Shown piece after piece: positions 11,701 through 24,030 of a stretch of 64,000 nt of DNA. Source of the stretch: Ligustrum vulgare (Eukaryota; Streptophyta; Magnoliopsida; Lamiales; Oleaceae); the NCBI GenBank assembly GCA_963555705.1, contig OY743171.1, forward strand, positions 16,119,352-16,183,351, in the 5' to 3' direction. The stretch's first letter is position 1, and each line of letters starts with the position of its first letter. The notes below the pieces were generated by a model. It did no database searches and was not told where the DNA came from. It was given only the letters and a program-made list of their open reading frames with translations. The translations under genes and the position numbers were made by a program.

Positions 11701-12667
11701 AGTCCTTTTAGCAAAACGTAATATTAAATGTTTAATTAAAAAAAAAGGCGTTTCGTTTTCTTTCCCAGCTAGGCTTCGCGGGAAAATCATCCGGGAAGAG
11801 GTAACCTTTTTTTTTATTGTTAATAAGTGATATTTTCTTTCATTGTTGGATTTTTTTAAAATTTTAAATTTTTTTTTTATTTTTCATAATAATTATAATA
11901 ATCACACTGCTTTAGTTTATTTTTTTTTTGGCTGGAACAGATAAAGTGCACGTTAAAGTTATAGAAGTTTTTCAAGGGCGACTTGATCTTTGAAATAACA
12001 TTTCTGCAATCAGAAACTTGTGTCAAAAATGGTAAGACTTGTGCCATTTCACTTTGTATATATTTGTTTTTATTTCGACGTGGATTGTAAATTTAGGATT
12101 TTATTAATTAATTTAATGTGTATAATTTGATCTAATACTCATTAAAAAATTTGAGGTGTATGTGCCTTCCTATGGAAATTGGTATTGGAGTTTCAATATG
12201 ACTTCCTAATTTTTTCACATGTTGGATATATAGCATGACAATGTGACATATGTCCTTTTCTTTTCAATTGTAAGAATCATAATTTATGTCATTGATTGTT
12301 TGTGAATATCATATCCTGAGGGAATTTGAATGATTCATTAAGAGTAGCTTTGCGCAATGCTTTTAAACGGTGGCCTGTTTGCCACGTGAACACGGTGTTA
12401 TTTGATCTTAGTAAGAACATAAATGAGATCAATATGACGAAAGAATTTGAAAATGTGCAATTCTCACCTAATATTAGTTCACGTGGAGGAATTATTTTTT
12501 ATAGCTTACGCCCCGTTTAATTATTTCTCATACCTTGTGTACATTTATTAGATGTGTTGGGGAATAATTCCATTTTTGACCTTTCAAAAAACTTGTCCAT
12601 GTCTTATTTCATGTTAGACGTTGCTTATTCATGGGATAAGTTTTTATAACATATAGTTATTGGGATA
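11701..12667 (+). repeat. Fragment F, copy 1 (unit 0)
   Basis: This block is present three times (also 19392-20353 and 33394-34350) and is very similar throughout. It holds T-rich intron-like stretches, splice-like GT and AG sites, and a 64-codon frame (12326-12520). In this copy it runs on into the TDBD block without the Tat LTR that follows copies 2 and 3. It may therefore be the 5' part of the same captured host gene. I do not recognise the encoded peptide. Confidence 0.75.
12326..12520 (+). pseudogene. Unrecognised 64-aa frame in fragment F, copy 1
   Basis: The frame begins MNDSLRVALRNAFKRWPV and is also open, over the same length, in copies 2 (20012-20206) and 3 (34008-34202). Several of the few differences change the amino acid (for example R/W/C at the residue before WPV, and S/G near DLSK), which does not suggest strong constraint. 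No domain, signal peptide or membrane segment is evident. It may be an exon of the captured gene or chance. Confidence 0.3.
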
Positions 12668-13141
12668 CAAATGTGGGAACAGAGCTGCCCTTTACCATTA
12701 GGGCATTGTTCTAATCCAAATCCAATTATTTTAAAATAATTGCATTAATTCATAGGGTTTAATATGTTTATATATAGAGTTTGCATTTCATATCAAATAC
12801 CTTACTTTCCTTATTTTGATGTTTTAGAATATTGGCTACTCAGTATTAATTAAAAAGGAACTTTTAAATTCAATGTATTTCTATCTTGTTTGACATATGT
12901 CTACCCCTTCCAACAAAATTCTCAATTCTTTATTTTTACAATTGGAAATTACCTTCCTCTTCCCACTCCATAACTCTCCGAAATCCCAGCCCCACTTCCA
13001 CCTCGCCTCTATTGCAGAGGTGGGGTAGCGTGAAGGTGATGGAAGAGGAGGTAATAAGAGGGGGATTGATATTACATCAATTACTCCAATTCATGGTCAA
13101 AAGGATACTACTATTTATAGTAAAGGAAATCAAGTTTCTAA
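12668..13141 (+). other. Spacer between fragment F and the TDBD exons, unit 0 only
   Basis: This AT-rich region has no match elsewhere in the window, because in units 1 and 2 the Tat element replaces it. It includes a pyrimidine-rich patch near 12940-13010 and a short frame at 12886-13161 without recognisable features. It is best read as intron or upstream sequence of the captured gene. Confidence 0.4.
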
Positions 13142-14083
13142 TCAATAGGCCAAAGCGATAATAAGGGGAATAGCAATAATATAACTTTTGGAGGCTTCCA
13201 TGACAATCGAGTAGCAAGCGTTCCTTCTGTGAAGCTTCTAAGCAACTTGGATCCTTTACTAAATGAATCTTCTTTTGTGAAGTACCCAAGTAATTCAATG
13301 ATAGAGAGTGGCTCTAAGAAGAAGGAAGAGAAGACAACTAAAAAGATCCCTTCAAACAACTTCCCTGCAAATGTTAAAATTTTATTATCAACTGGTATAC
13401 TTGAAGGAGTTCCTGTGAAGTACATTTCGTGGTCAAGGGATGTGAGTTCTAATGTTCCTTTTTTCTTCCATTCCATTCCTTGTATTTTTATTTTATTTTA
13501 TTTTATTTTTTTACACCACAATATATTTTTCATGCAGAAAAGTCTCCGAGGAGTGATAAAAGGCACTGGTTATTTGTGTGGCTGCAAGGTGTGCAATCTT
13601 TCCGAAGTAAATGTTACTGATAATTCTCATTGATAGTTCCATTGGATGTCCTCACACAGCCTACTAACATTTATCTCCCAACTTATATTATGCAGCCCAT
13701 TAATGCATATGAGTTTGAGCGCCATGCTGGTAGCCAGACCAGACACCCGAATACTCACATTTACTTTGAGAGTGGGAAAAGCATTCATGCTATTGTCCAA
13801 GAACTGAAGAGTTCCCCTCAGGACATCCTATTTGCGAGAATTGAAAATGTGACTGGTTCTCCTGTAAACCAGGAAAATTTCATTACTTGGAAAGGTGAGA
13901 TTTTTTGCTAACTCAAAAGAAGTTTGGTGCTGTCATTTATCTCTCAAATGATTAATATTCTTTTCTATATCTGTATCTGAGACATTCTTTCCTTTCTTTT
14001 TCTTCTCAGCTGCATATCAAGCTGAAAGCCTCGATCTTCAGGGTATCAATGCGAAGGATGAAGTGGTCATGCATCCTAAGTGA
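13142..14083 (+). pseudogene. TDBD (Tify-binding domain) gene fragment, copy 1, open over four exons
   Basis: Exons at 13142-13441, 13538-13606, 13696-13894 and 14010-14083 join to 642 bases (213 codons plus TGA), with GT-AG at every intron and no internal stop. Recognisable parts are LEGVPVKYISW, GYLCGCKVCN, NAYEFERHAG and HIYFESGKSIHAIVQEL. These are typical of the TDBD (PF16135) of plant nuclear proteins related to IDM1-like/PHD-finger regulators. The 5' end of the gene is missing: an in-frame stop lies just upstream and no promoter is evident. Retained introns mean capture at the DNA level. The two other copies have a stop in exon 3. Expression is unknown. Confidence 0.75.
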
Positions 14084-14104
14084 TGATATCTCTTGTGTCT
14101 AGCT

Positions 14105-16633
14105 AAAGAACGTGAATGATAATTGTGGTGATAAGAAATGCCCTCCGGAAAAGGTGTTATGATATTTACCTGTAATACCAAGATTTAAACGTTTGTTTAT
14201 CAATGCAAATGATGCAAAGAACTTTCAGTGGCATGCCGATGGGAGAAAAGAAGATGGAAAACTAAGACACGTGGCTGATTCTCCTAAATGGAGGAATATT
14301 AACAGGTTGTTTCCCGAGTTTGGGGGCGAAGATAGAAATCTTAGGCTGGGACTAAGTGCAGATGGGATGAACCCACACGGTAATATGAGTAGTCGACATT
14401 GCACTTGACCTGTTCTTTTGACGATTTACAATCTTTCTCCTTGGTTATGTATGAAGCGCAAGTATATCATGTTATCTTTGTTAATATCAGAACCCAAACA
14501 ACCGGGGAATGACATAGATGTTTATCTAGTCCCGCTAATTAAAGATTTAAAACTGTTGTGGGATGAAGACATGTCTGTATTTGATGCATATAATCAGATG
14601 AATTTCACCTTACGTGCTATGATATTTTGCACCGTAAATGATTTTCTAGCTTATGGTAACTTGTCGGGTTATACTAACAAAGGACCTAAAGCTTGTCCCG
14701 TTTGTGAAAATGACATGATTGATCTTTGGTTGAAAAACTGCAAGAAAAATGTCTATATGACTCGTAGAAGATTTCTCCCTACTGACCACCGTTATCGCAA
14801 GAAGAAAAAGCCATTCAATGGAAAAATCGATGCTCGAACAGCTCGCTTACCATTAACATGAGGTGAGATATATGAACGAGTTAAAAATTTTGATGTTTCG
14901 TTTGGAAAAACGTTTAATCCTCCTCAGAAGAGTCTTTGGAAGAAAAGTTCCATATTCTGGGATCTACCTTATTGGCAACACTTATCTGTAAGGCATTGTC
15001 TTGATGTAATGCACGTGAAGAAAATTTTTTTTTATAGCATCATTGGGACATTGTTGAACATTCCAAGAAAGACGAAAGATGGTATTAAAGTCAAGAAGGA
15101 CATGGTAGAAATGGGGATAAGGGATCAATTAGCACCGCAAGAGTCGGAAAAGCATACTTATTTACCCCCAGCTTGCTGTACTTTGTCGAGAAAAGAGAAA
15201 ACAAGTTTTTGTGAGTTCCTGTATGCAATTAAGGTTCAATCTAGGTACTCATCAAACATTAAAAGTCTTGTGTCGATGAAGGACTTAAAATTGGTTGGTA
15301 TGAAGTCTCATGATTGTCATGTCTTAATGCAACAATTGTTACCAATTGCAATTCGAGGCATTCTCCCAAAACATGTTAGACAAGTCATTATAAAACTTTG
15401 TTTTTTTTTAATGCAATTTGCAGGAAAGTTGAGGACCCGGAGGCGTTGGATGATTTGGAGGCCGATATTGTTATCACTCTATGTCAATTTGAAATGTATT
15501 TTCTGCCATCATTTTTTGACGTTATGGTGCACTTACTTGTTCACTTGGTGAGAGAAATTAAGATTTGTGGTCCAGTATTCTTGAGGTATATGTATCCATT
15601 TGAGTGATACATGGGTACATTGAAAGGATATGTGAGAAATCGATTTCGACCTGAAGGCAGTATCATTGAAGGTTATGCTACTGAGGAGGCTATTGAATTT
15701 TGTATTCATTACTTGGATGACATTGAGAATATTGGTGTTCCTGAATCTCGGCATGATGGAAGACTTGAAGGTAAAGGTACTATTGGATGCAAGTCAATCG
15801 TCCCCAATGTTGAATTGCGAGATAAAGCACACCTCCTTGTATTACAACACCTTCCTGAAGTTCATCCATATTTGGACGAGCATATGTCCATCATAAGGCA
15901 GCTGAATCCTTCAAAATTTGAAAGGTGGATAACTAATGAACATAATCATTCATTTGCAAAATGGTTCAAAGATAAAGTCATGAAAGAATTGTCACAAACG
16001 TCGAATACCATTGTTGAAATGGTAAAGTGGTTAGCTTATGGTCCTAGCACGATTGTGAGGTCATATGAAGAATATGACATTAATGGGTTTACGTTTTACA
16101 CTAAACGTCAAGATGATAAGAGTGCGGTGCAAAACAGTGGAGTGACACAAGTAGCACTATTAAGAGATTTTTCAAATGCTAAAGATACCATGCCAGTAGA
16201 TGCCTCGATGTCCTATTATGGTATCATTGAAGATATTTGGGAACTTGGTTATAGGGAGTTCAAGTTTCCTCTCTTCCAATGTAAATGGGTTGATAACCAA
16301 CGGGGTGTTCGGATGGATGAATTAGGATTCACTATGGTGGATTTCAGACGATTGGGTTATCTAGACGAGCCATTCATACTTGCATCACAAGCCAAACAGG
16401 TATTTTATGTTCTTGATCCTGCCGATACTAAGTGGTCAGTCGTCCTTCAAGGTATGAGATGCATTGTTGGGATTGGTGATGTAGTAGATGAAGAAGATTA
16501 TGATCACTTTGATGAAACCCCTCCATTTTCTGTCGGTATACAAGGGAGTGCAACTTTAGATGAAGATAACATTGAATCAAATTATATGCATTGGTATCAT
16601 GAAGAAGGATTATGGATTGACCGTCGTTCCTGA
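14105..16633 (+). pseudogene. CACTA tnp2 transposase, DUF4218 and DUF4216 (copy 1, 5'-truncated)
   Basis: TDBD 3' sequence is joined straight into the middle of tnp2 near 14105, so the transposase-associated N-terminus is lost. Seen in order: tnp2 (PF02992 type) with MNPHGNMSS near 14368 and PGNDIDVYL near 14500; DUF4218 with KSHDCHVLMQQLLP near 15303 and the PFE block ending in TGA 15606-15608; the following frame (15611-16633), with the end of DUF4218 and DUF4216 (FPLFQCKWVDNQRGV, near 16265). Stops lie near 14406, 14859 and 15606. tnp2 is the DDE-type transposase that cuts CACTA ends; this copy cannot encode it. Confidence 0.88.
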
Positions 16634-16746
16634 TTATTAATTGTGTGAGTTTATTTACACAGTCTTTGCTTATAACTTTCTTTTATTTTTCATATATGCT
16701 CTATACATTGTTAATAATTTCATTTGTGATTTTGATAACAATAATT

Positions 16747-16798
<52 letters not shown>

Positions 16799-16868
16799 AT
16801 ACGTTGTTATATGTGTAGGTACGTTCATAGTGGTCTCAATATGATGACCGAGTCTTCATCATGTTCAA
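16634..16868 (+). other. Intergenic/intron segment between DUF4216 and ORF2, with (TA)n
   Basis: It matches 1733-1890 except that a TA run (about 16750-16796) has expanded here. It gives the empty-site sequence for the LTR ending at 1732. Confidence 0.7.
16750..16796. repeat. (TA)n microsatellite
   Basis: About 23 TA units lie in the CACTA intron; the paralogue at 1843 has only two or three. Confidence 0.95.
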
Positions 16869-19391
16869 ATGATCATCGTACTACCACCACAAAAAGGACT
16901 AGAGGGCCAACAAAACATGAAGAACGCTAGGAAAGTGAATGTCATCGAGTTCGATGAAAATCATAGGCCAATCAGACCAGGCAAGGGGAACTTCAAACAT
17001 TATGTCAGGTGTTTGGCCCGTATTCACGTTGACATAAATATCAGTGATTGGCACAAGGTTGATCCCAGCCTTAAGGACATGATGTGGGAAGAAATAAAAG
17101 TACTATCACTTCATACATGGTTAATTGATAACGTTTCGTAATTTTTTTTATCACATCGCATATTATATTCGTCTTTCAGATGGAGTTCAACATCCCCGAT
17201 GACGCAGCCAAAAAAAGGGTGTTGAAAGTTGCGGGGATGCGATGGAAAGATTTCAAGACTCGGCTGATTCACGATTATATTATACATGACCTCCCGAAAT
17301 ATACATCTCCTACGCAGCTTTACGATTTTATAACTGAAGAACAATGAGACTCATTCAAGAAAGAACGCTAGACTGAGAACTTTAAGGAATATATATTTAA
17401 ATGTACGCATGTGATTTATTGAGTTGAAAATTAAATACTTGATGTGACATTTTTTCGAAAAAAGTAAGAAGGCCAGGGATGCTCAATTGTGAAACAAGCA
17501 TCCACATTATATGGGCTCAACTGGTTATGCGGGGATGAAGCCACAGTGACTAGTCAGTGACCCACTGTCTTCTAGTTCTTCACGCGACATGATTAGCTCG
17601 TCAATTGTAAGTGATGATCGAAGTTTAGATTGGATTCGAGCTAGATCTAAGAAGAAAGAAGACGGAAGTTATTACATCCCCAACGAGAAAACGAGGGGGT
17701 GTTTGATAAAATTGTAAGTATATCATGATTATTTTTTCATAATTTAAATTCAAATTTACTTAAATACATACTTATATTTATGTTTCATTTTTCTGTTAAT
17801 AGGTTGAAAAAACTGAGCAGTCCACGAAGGGGACATTTGTGGCAAGTAGACATCATGATATTTTAAGTGAAGCCCTTGGTTAAGCCGGATCACTCCGGTA
17901 GGGTGAGGGGGGTATGGCGTCTATGTGACCACAAGGGATGTTTACGACAGGCCTGATGATTACATTAGACGTTCGTGTGGGGTCGTCTAAGTAGACGATA
18001 TTAAGGAGATGATCAGGTCAGAGACGGAGGATAGTATTGCCGAGGGGATCAGGCATCAGACCATGTTGGAGATCCAGAGTAAATTCGATACTATGCAGAG
18101 GGAGTACCATATTATGCAGACTAAATACGATGCTATCCTCCAGTGCCTGGGCTTAAATGTTGAGGCCGAGGTGGACGTAACTCCACAGTCCTGACCACCA
18201 ACTCACAGTAGTTGCCACTCCGTGGATCCAGATCCATTTCATGGACTTCAGGTATTTAATGTTAAGTTATTTAGAGTTTTTAACATTATTTAAGTTATTT
18301 CAACTGGAAGTTGCTACATATATGTTTAATGATGTTGTACAATAGAAGCCGACTCCTTGTCGTCTCGCCATAAGTCTTAATGGTGAGAAACAAATAGTAG
18401 CGAGCAGGATGGTTTATCCAACCGGACCCGACACAGTGGTGCATCATCAACCTTTTTGGCTTGATCTTCCTAAGGTGTCCATTGACAAAATTGTCGATGG
18501 TGTAGAAGCGTTTTGTATTCCAGTGCCATCTCAATACCACACCACAGTGGGGGAAGCTATTGGAAGCTTCTTTCAATGGCCCAAGGAGTTGGTGATTTTT
18601 GGAGAGGTCCAAACATTTAGTTATATAAAAGTTTCTGTCAATATTAATTTCTTTTAAATTTTTATAACAACTGAAGATGATAAAAATTATCTTGTTGTAG
18701 AAAGAGGCACCACAACATGCAAAAAAATTGAACGAAAGAAAAACACCCCAAAGTTTCAAAATGTCATCCACACAGCGACCTGCGATTGTTGACGATGAGA
18801 CGTTGCAAGGTCTGGGTGATGATTGTAAAATGTTACACACTCTGGTCATTCAATTGCCTATTGGTGATGACTTCTACCAGGTGCCTATTGATGCTGCCGT
18901 GTTCAATTTTGCATTCGAGGATCGTTTTTATGTTACATTCGAACACATCACCGACTTGCTTACGATGCAATGGTTGGATACATCTATCTTACAAGTGTTT
19001 TCATTGTAAGACTTCTGATCAAAAATTATAACTTCAATTTAAATCATTATTTTATTTCTATTTATTGGTATTATTATTTTTTAGGTACCTCCATGAGTTG
19101 TGTCAGGAATACGGTATTGAATCGATTGGATTCATGTCTTCGACACACATTGAATCGGTTTCAGTAAGAACAAATGCAAATGGTGTTATAATTTACTTGG
19201 CCAGCACCATGAAGGCAATGAAAACTAAGAAATTCATTCTATCACCGTATTTTCAGGAGTAAGACCATTGATATCCTCTAATTTTTAACCTAATTTGAAT
19301 GATAGGAATTTAAAGTTGTATTTACACGTTCATAATACGTAGAAATCACAGGATGTTGCTAGTTATTTCTCCTGAGAAGAATACGATGTAC
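16869..19391 (+). pseudogene. CACTA ORF2 (copy 2), cut inside the Ulp1 domain
   Basis: The same exon series as 1884-4040: Transposase_24-like exons (HRPIRPGKGNF near 16955; GSAGYAGMKPQ near 17517), an extra segment at 17640-17990 absent from copy 1, a coiled-coil-like exon 18009-18194 ending in TGA, the PTGPDTVVHHQP exon near 18419, the exon at 18728-19009, and the first Ulp1 exon 19087-19262. The next exon (NHxMLL) breaks off at GTAC 19388-19391, before the protease acid and Cys. Stops at 17345 and 18192 kill the frame. The break is shared with 33393. Confidence 0.82.
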
Positions 19392-20353
19392 AGTCCTTTT
19401 AGCAAAACATAATATTAAATGTTTAATTAAAAAAAAAAAGCATTTCATTTTCTTTCCCAACTAGGCTTCGCGGGAAAATCATCCGGGAAGAGGTAACCTT
19501 TTTTATTATTATAAAAGAGTGATATTTTCTTTCATTGTTGGATTTTTTATTTATTTTTATTTTTTATTTTTCATAATAATTATAATAATCACACTGCTTT
19601 AGTTTATTTGTTTTGGCTGGAACAGATAAAGTGCACGTTAAAGTTATAGAAGTTTTTCAAGGGAGACTTGATCTTTGAAATAACATTTCTGCAATCAGAA
19701 AATTGTGTCAAAAATGGTAAGACCTGTGCCATTTCACTTTGTATATATTTGTTTTCATTTCGACGTGGATTGTAAATTTAGGATTTTATTAATTAATTTA
19801 ATGTGTATAATTTGATCTAATACTCATTAAAAAATTTGAGGTGTATGTGCCTTCCTTTGGAATTTTGTATTGGAGTTTCAATATGACTTCCTTATTTTTT
19901 CACATGTTGGATATATAGCATGACAATGTGACATATGTCCTTTTCTTTTCAATTGTAAAGAATTGTAATTTATGTCATTGATTGTTTGTGAATATCATAT
20001 CCTGAGGGAATTTGAATGATCCATTAAGACTAGCTTTGCGCAATGCTTTTAAATGGTGGCCTGTTTGCCACGTGAACACGGTGTTATTTGATCTTGGTAA
20101 GAACATAAATGAGATCAATATGACGAAAGAATTTGAAAATATGCGATTCTCACCTAATATTAGTTCACATGGAGGAATTATTTTTTATAGCTTATGCCCC
20201 GTTTAATTATTTCTCATACCTTGTGTACATTTATCAGATGTGTTGGGGAATAATTCCATTTTTTACCTTTCAAAAAACTTGTCCACGTGTTATTTTGTGT
20301 CAGACGTTGCTTATTCATGGGATAAAGTTTTATAACATATAGTTATTGGGATA
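19392..20353 (+). repeat. Fragment F, copy 2 (unit 1)
   Basis: It starts AGTCCTTTTAGC directly after the cut Ulp1 exon and runs to TTATTGGGATA, where the Tat LTR begins. The 64-codon frame is at 20012-20206. It is close to copy 3 throughout and slightly more distant from copy 1. Confidence 0.8.
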
Positions 20354-21290
20354 TGATGCTGTCAAAAATCCTAACCTTGACGTGGTAGGATCTGATGATA
20401 TTTGATTGCTGGAAAATATCAATGAACTCGCCTTGAATTAGTTTTCTGGAAAAAGATAGAGAGAATATATAACTAGAATGTATGTAATGAATTGTGAATG
20501 AATATATGTGATCAAATAAGTTGTGTTTATAGGGCTGAAAAAACCCATAACTTCCTTTTTTAAAGGAATGAGTCCTTTTCGCTATAAACTTACCTTTTGG
20601 GTGGAGTTCTAATCTTATAAGAATTGTACTTCCTCTTTTTCAGGATGATTCCTTATAGGTTATGTTTTATTCCGAGGGCCCAAGAAGGTGGCCCATTGAT
20701 AAAGCCCATAAACGGTGAACACCCGGAATCCCGAAGTGGCTGGGCTAGACCGGGCATGCTTCCCACTATGGATATAGGACTTGATTAAGTTGGGCATTTC
20801 TGGGCTGGGATGGTCATAAGGTCAAGCATACACCCCCGCCTGAGAAAACCTATAAAAGATAAGCTAGCTGGCCGAGATTAACAAAGCCTGGGATATAAGG
20901 CCGACCTGTTTATCGAGATGGGCCGACCTGGTGAGCTCCCTTCATAGGTCCATACTGACAATCCCGGAAAGTAGCACGATCAATGGCCCCCGTGCATCAG
21001 GGATCGGAGATTGGTGCCTGAATGCAATTAACTCCTGAAAGCTGTCACCTTTATTAATGACGTGTTTTGCCAACTGTTTTGTCCTTTGTTTTACTCATCA
21101 TCATTAATACCACACTACTGGATTGCCGCCACATGTCAAAAATGAGTGGCGGGATTTCAAAAAATTTCCCGCCTTTTTCCTCTTATATATATGTGGTCCC
21201 AATCCTCTCATTCTTTTCACTTTAAAATTTTAGTAAAAACCAGACAAATCCTCGAGCGCCTAACACGAGCTAAAAACTCCAAGCACGACC
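20354..21290 (-). mobile_element. Tat-type gypsy LTR, internally deleted element (unit 1)
   Basis: It begins TGATGCTGTCAAAAATC at 20354; unit 0 has uninterrupted sequence at this point, so this is a true insertion edge. It matches 34351 onwards closely. Orientation is inferred from the adjacent gag fragment and from the full copy in unit 2, where pol lies on the minus strand. The inner LTR edge is not resolved (about 21290). Confidence 0.6.
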
Positions 21291-21369
21291 TTTAGGTAAT
21301 CACGACCTCTCCCGACGTTAATTTTATTCCGTAATTTACTCATTAGGAAAATGGTCAGGCAAGTGAATA

Positions 21370-21810
21370 CCAGCGGATTTGGTATTCTCGTCCCCTTTTC
21401 CATGCTCTTTATCGTATTTCTTTATGTAGTGCCCCAGGAAGCCCCTTTTTATGAGGGCTTCTATCTCCTGTTTTAATGTTCTGCACTCATCCGTGGTATG
21501 GCCCGGGCTCTTGTGAAAGTTACAATACTTATGTCGATTCTTTTCGTCGATTTTCCCCTTGATAGGCTTTGGTCATCGCAAATCTTCACGTCCTTTGATT
21601 TCCATGTGAATGTGGGATCGAGGTGTGTTTAGAGGAGTTAAACTCTGATGCTCGTTGTTATTCCCCTTCAAGTTAGTTCGGGAATAATTCTTCTCATCTT
21701 CTTGACTTGACCTTTTATTCCTCTGCCTTGTTGATTCCCGAACCAACAAAAGTGTTTCCTCCATGTTTATGTACTTCTCTGCTCTTCTGAGAAGCTCTGT
21801 TACATTTGAA
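21370..21810 (-). pseudogene. Tat gag fragment (unit 1)
   Basis: Read on the minus strand it includes YCNFHKSPGHTTDECRTL-type sequence near 21480-21540 (a Tat gag C-terminal motif) and the segment LLRRAEKYINMEETLLLVRE near 21730-21790. It is fused at the low end to the start of the antisense ORF (ATG 21351) by a deletion of all pol, and at the high end to the TDBD exon at AAGGGGAATAGC. The same frameshift near 21590 is present in the unit 2 copy. Confidence 0.7.
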
Positions 21811-22757
21811 GGGGAATAGCAATAATATAACTTTTGGAGGCTTTCATGACAATCGAGTAGCAAGCGTTCCTTCTGGCAGGCTTCTAAGCAACTTGGATAC
21901 TTTGCTAAATCAATCCTCAGCTCAATCTTCTTTTGTGAAGTACCCAAGTATAAATTCTTTTTCATCATGTATTTCAATGACAGAGAGTGGCCCTAAGAAG
22001 AAGGAAGAGAAGACAACTAAAAAGGTCCCTTCAAACAACTTCCCTGCAAATGTTAAAATTTTATTATCAACTGGTATACTTGAAGGAGTTCCTGTGAAGT
22101 ACATTTCGTGGTCAAGGGATGTGAGTTCTGATGTTCCTTTTTTCTTCCATTCCATTCCTTGTATTTTTATTTTATTTTATTTTTTTACACCACAATATAT
22201 TTTTCATGCAGAAAAGTCTCCGAGGAGTGATAAAAGGCACTGGTTATTTGTGTGGCTGCAAGGAGTGCAATCTTTCCGAAGTAAATGTTACTGATAATTC
22301 TCATTGATAGTTCCATTGGATGTCCTCACACAGCCTACTAACATTTAGCTCCCAACTTATATTATGCAGCCCATTAATGCATATGAGTTTGAGCGCCATG
22401 CTGGTTGCCAGAACAGACACCCGAATACTCACATTTACTTTGAGAGTGGGAAGAGCATTCATGCTGTTGTCCAGGAACTGAAGAGTACCCCTCAGGACAT
22501 GCTATTTGCAAGAATTGAAAATGTGACTGGTTCTCCTGTAAACCAGGAAAAATTCATTACTTGAAAATGTGAGATTGTTTGCCATCTCAAAAGAAGTTTA
22601 GTGCTGCCATTTATCTCTCAAATGATTAATATTCTTTTCTATATTTGTATTTGAGATAATATTTCCTTTCTTTTTCTTCTCAGCTGCATATCAAGCTGAA
22701 AGCCTCTATCTTCAGGGTATCAATGCGAAGGATGAAGTGGTCATGCATCCTAAGTGA
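21809..22757 (+). pseudogene. TDBD gene fragment, copy 2
   Basis: Exons at about 21809-22120, 22212-22280, 22370-22568 and 22684-22757 match copy 1 with introns at identical places. Exon 3 ends in a TGA at 22562-22564, where copy 1 has TGG, and the last exonic base before the donor is changed. Exon 1 is longer in the middle than in copy 1 (extra residues after LLNQSS). Upstream it is fused to gypsy gag, so no natural start remains. Confidence 0.75.
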
Positions 22758-23254
22758 TGATATCTCTTGTGTCTAGCTAATGCGCATGTAGATGGATGGT
22801 GTGCATGAGCCATCTTAGTTTGGAAAATTGGATTTTTAGATGATGAGTGCTAATTGCTGAATTATGATTTAAACGTAGTTACACTATACATTTTCTTATT
22901 TTCTTTGATAAGATATTTTGTCTGTTAAAAAATAAATGGATTTATACCAAAGTAAAATTGTTATTACTTATTAGAAGTAGATTTTATTTTTTGTAATCCG
23001 TGAAAAATTGGGGTTAATTTCTTTCCGCGTCTCCAAAATATCATGAGCTTGAAAGCATTGGTTTTGAATCCCTTCATTGAGGTAGTCTTTCAGGAATTAT
23101 GTCATAGTTAGAACTGCAATTAGTAAGCAGGGTAAACTTCAATTGTATGTCATGTACGTGTATCTACTTGAGACATAAGAGAATATGGTGCATTGCATTC
23201 AGCATTAGTTCACTCTTGTAGTTTGTCAAATTTGTGTGATGCTTCTTTACATGG
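22758..23254 (+). other. TDBD 3' flank and gypsy scrap before CACTA-II
   Basis: This is the 3' untranslated-type sequence of TDBD followed by AT-rich DNA. The segment from about 22900 to 23250 is repeated after the CACTA at about 27240-27470 (TAAATGGATTTATACCAA and TATGGTGCATTGCATT in both). It contains no coding region I can support. Confidence 0.55.
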
Positions 23255-23360
23255 CACTGGTACAAAATTACCCAAAAAAAATAACATATTAGCGTCGTTT
23301 TTCTCAAAAAACGAAACCTCAAAAAACGCGGTGGCAAAATTGTAAATAAAAATTTAAAAA

Positions 23361-23535
23361 CAGGGTGGGTTCTTTAGTAAGAACCGACGCCGGGTTTTGG
23401 GCCCAATTAAGATCGTCAGTTCTAAAAAGAAACCGATGCCGTAAGTAAGGGCGTCGGTTTTTTAGTATTATAGGCGTCGGTTCTTGCTAAAGAAACCGAT
23501 GCCGTTTACGTAAAGGCGGCGGTTCCTTTAACCGC
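23361..23535 (+). repeat. Left subterminal repeats of CACTA-II, copy 1
   Basis: There are several inverted pairs of the form GCGTCGGTTCTT...AAGAACCGACGC, some mutated (for example GATCGTCAGTTC). CACTA transposase accessory proteins bind such subterminal arrays in known systems. The role here is inferred. Confidence 0.75.
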
Positions 23536-23584
23536 CGCCTTTAAGTTAACTATTTCAAGTATTTTAGGTAGGTTTCAGCTGTAA

Positions 23585-24030
23585 ACAGGCTCTTTCGTCC
23601 CCGCCCAAGCCCGTTCACCCCTCTCCTCTCCGTCGCCACCACACCACGACAAGCCGTGCAACTCCGGCGCCGGCATCACAGCTCTCCCCCGCCGTGTCTC
23701 CTCCCGAAACCGTATCCAAGCTCTTTCGTCCCCATGCTTGTTCACCCCTCTCCCCGTCGTCGCCACCATCACCACGACAAGTCGTACAACTCCGGCGTCG
23801 ACACCTTCTCTTTCTCTTTCCTCAGCGCGCGAGCCTCTCTTTTCTCTTCCTCATCGCGAGTCCTTTTTTCTTCTCGCTCCGTCGCGCACCACCCCCACCC
23901 CGCTCCCCTCTGTTCTCCCTTCGTGCGCCACCCCCGTCCCTCCCCCATCCCCACGTTCATCCGTACCCTAGCCGGCACCTCCGCCAGCAGCCACCGTCCC
24001 ACGCCGCAGGGCCCACCACCAACAAGGTAA
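23585..24030 (+). other. GC-rich leader exon-like region of CACTA-II, copy 1
   Basis: A C-rich stretch follows the subterminal repeats and ends CAACAAG/GTAATTT, a good splice donor. Overlapping frames on both strands reflect composition, not coding. It resembles a plant 5' leader; an untranslated first exon is the likely role. Confidence 0.5.

Noticed and set aside
13138..13476. Minus-strand frames over the TDBD exons (also 21573-21977, 45045-45488)
   Set aside because: They are antisense shadows of the TDBD exon, which has the recognised domain and splice sites. Only the distal part of the latter two is real gypsy gag.
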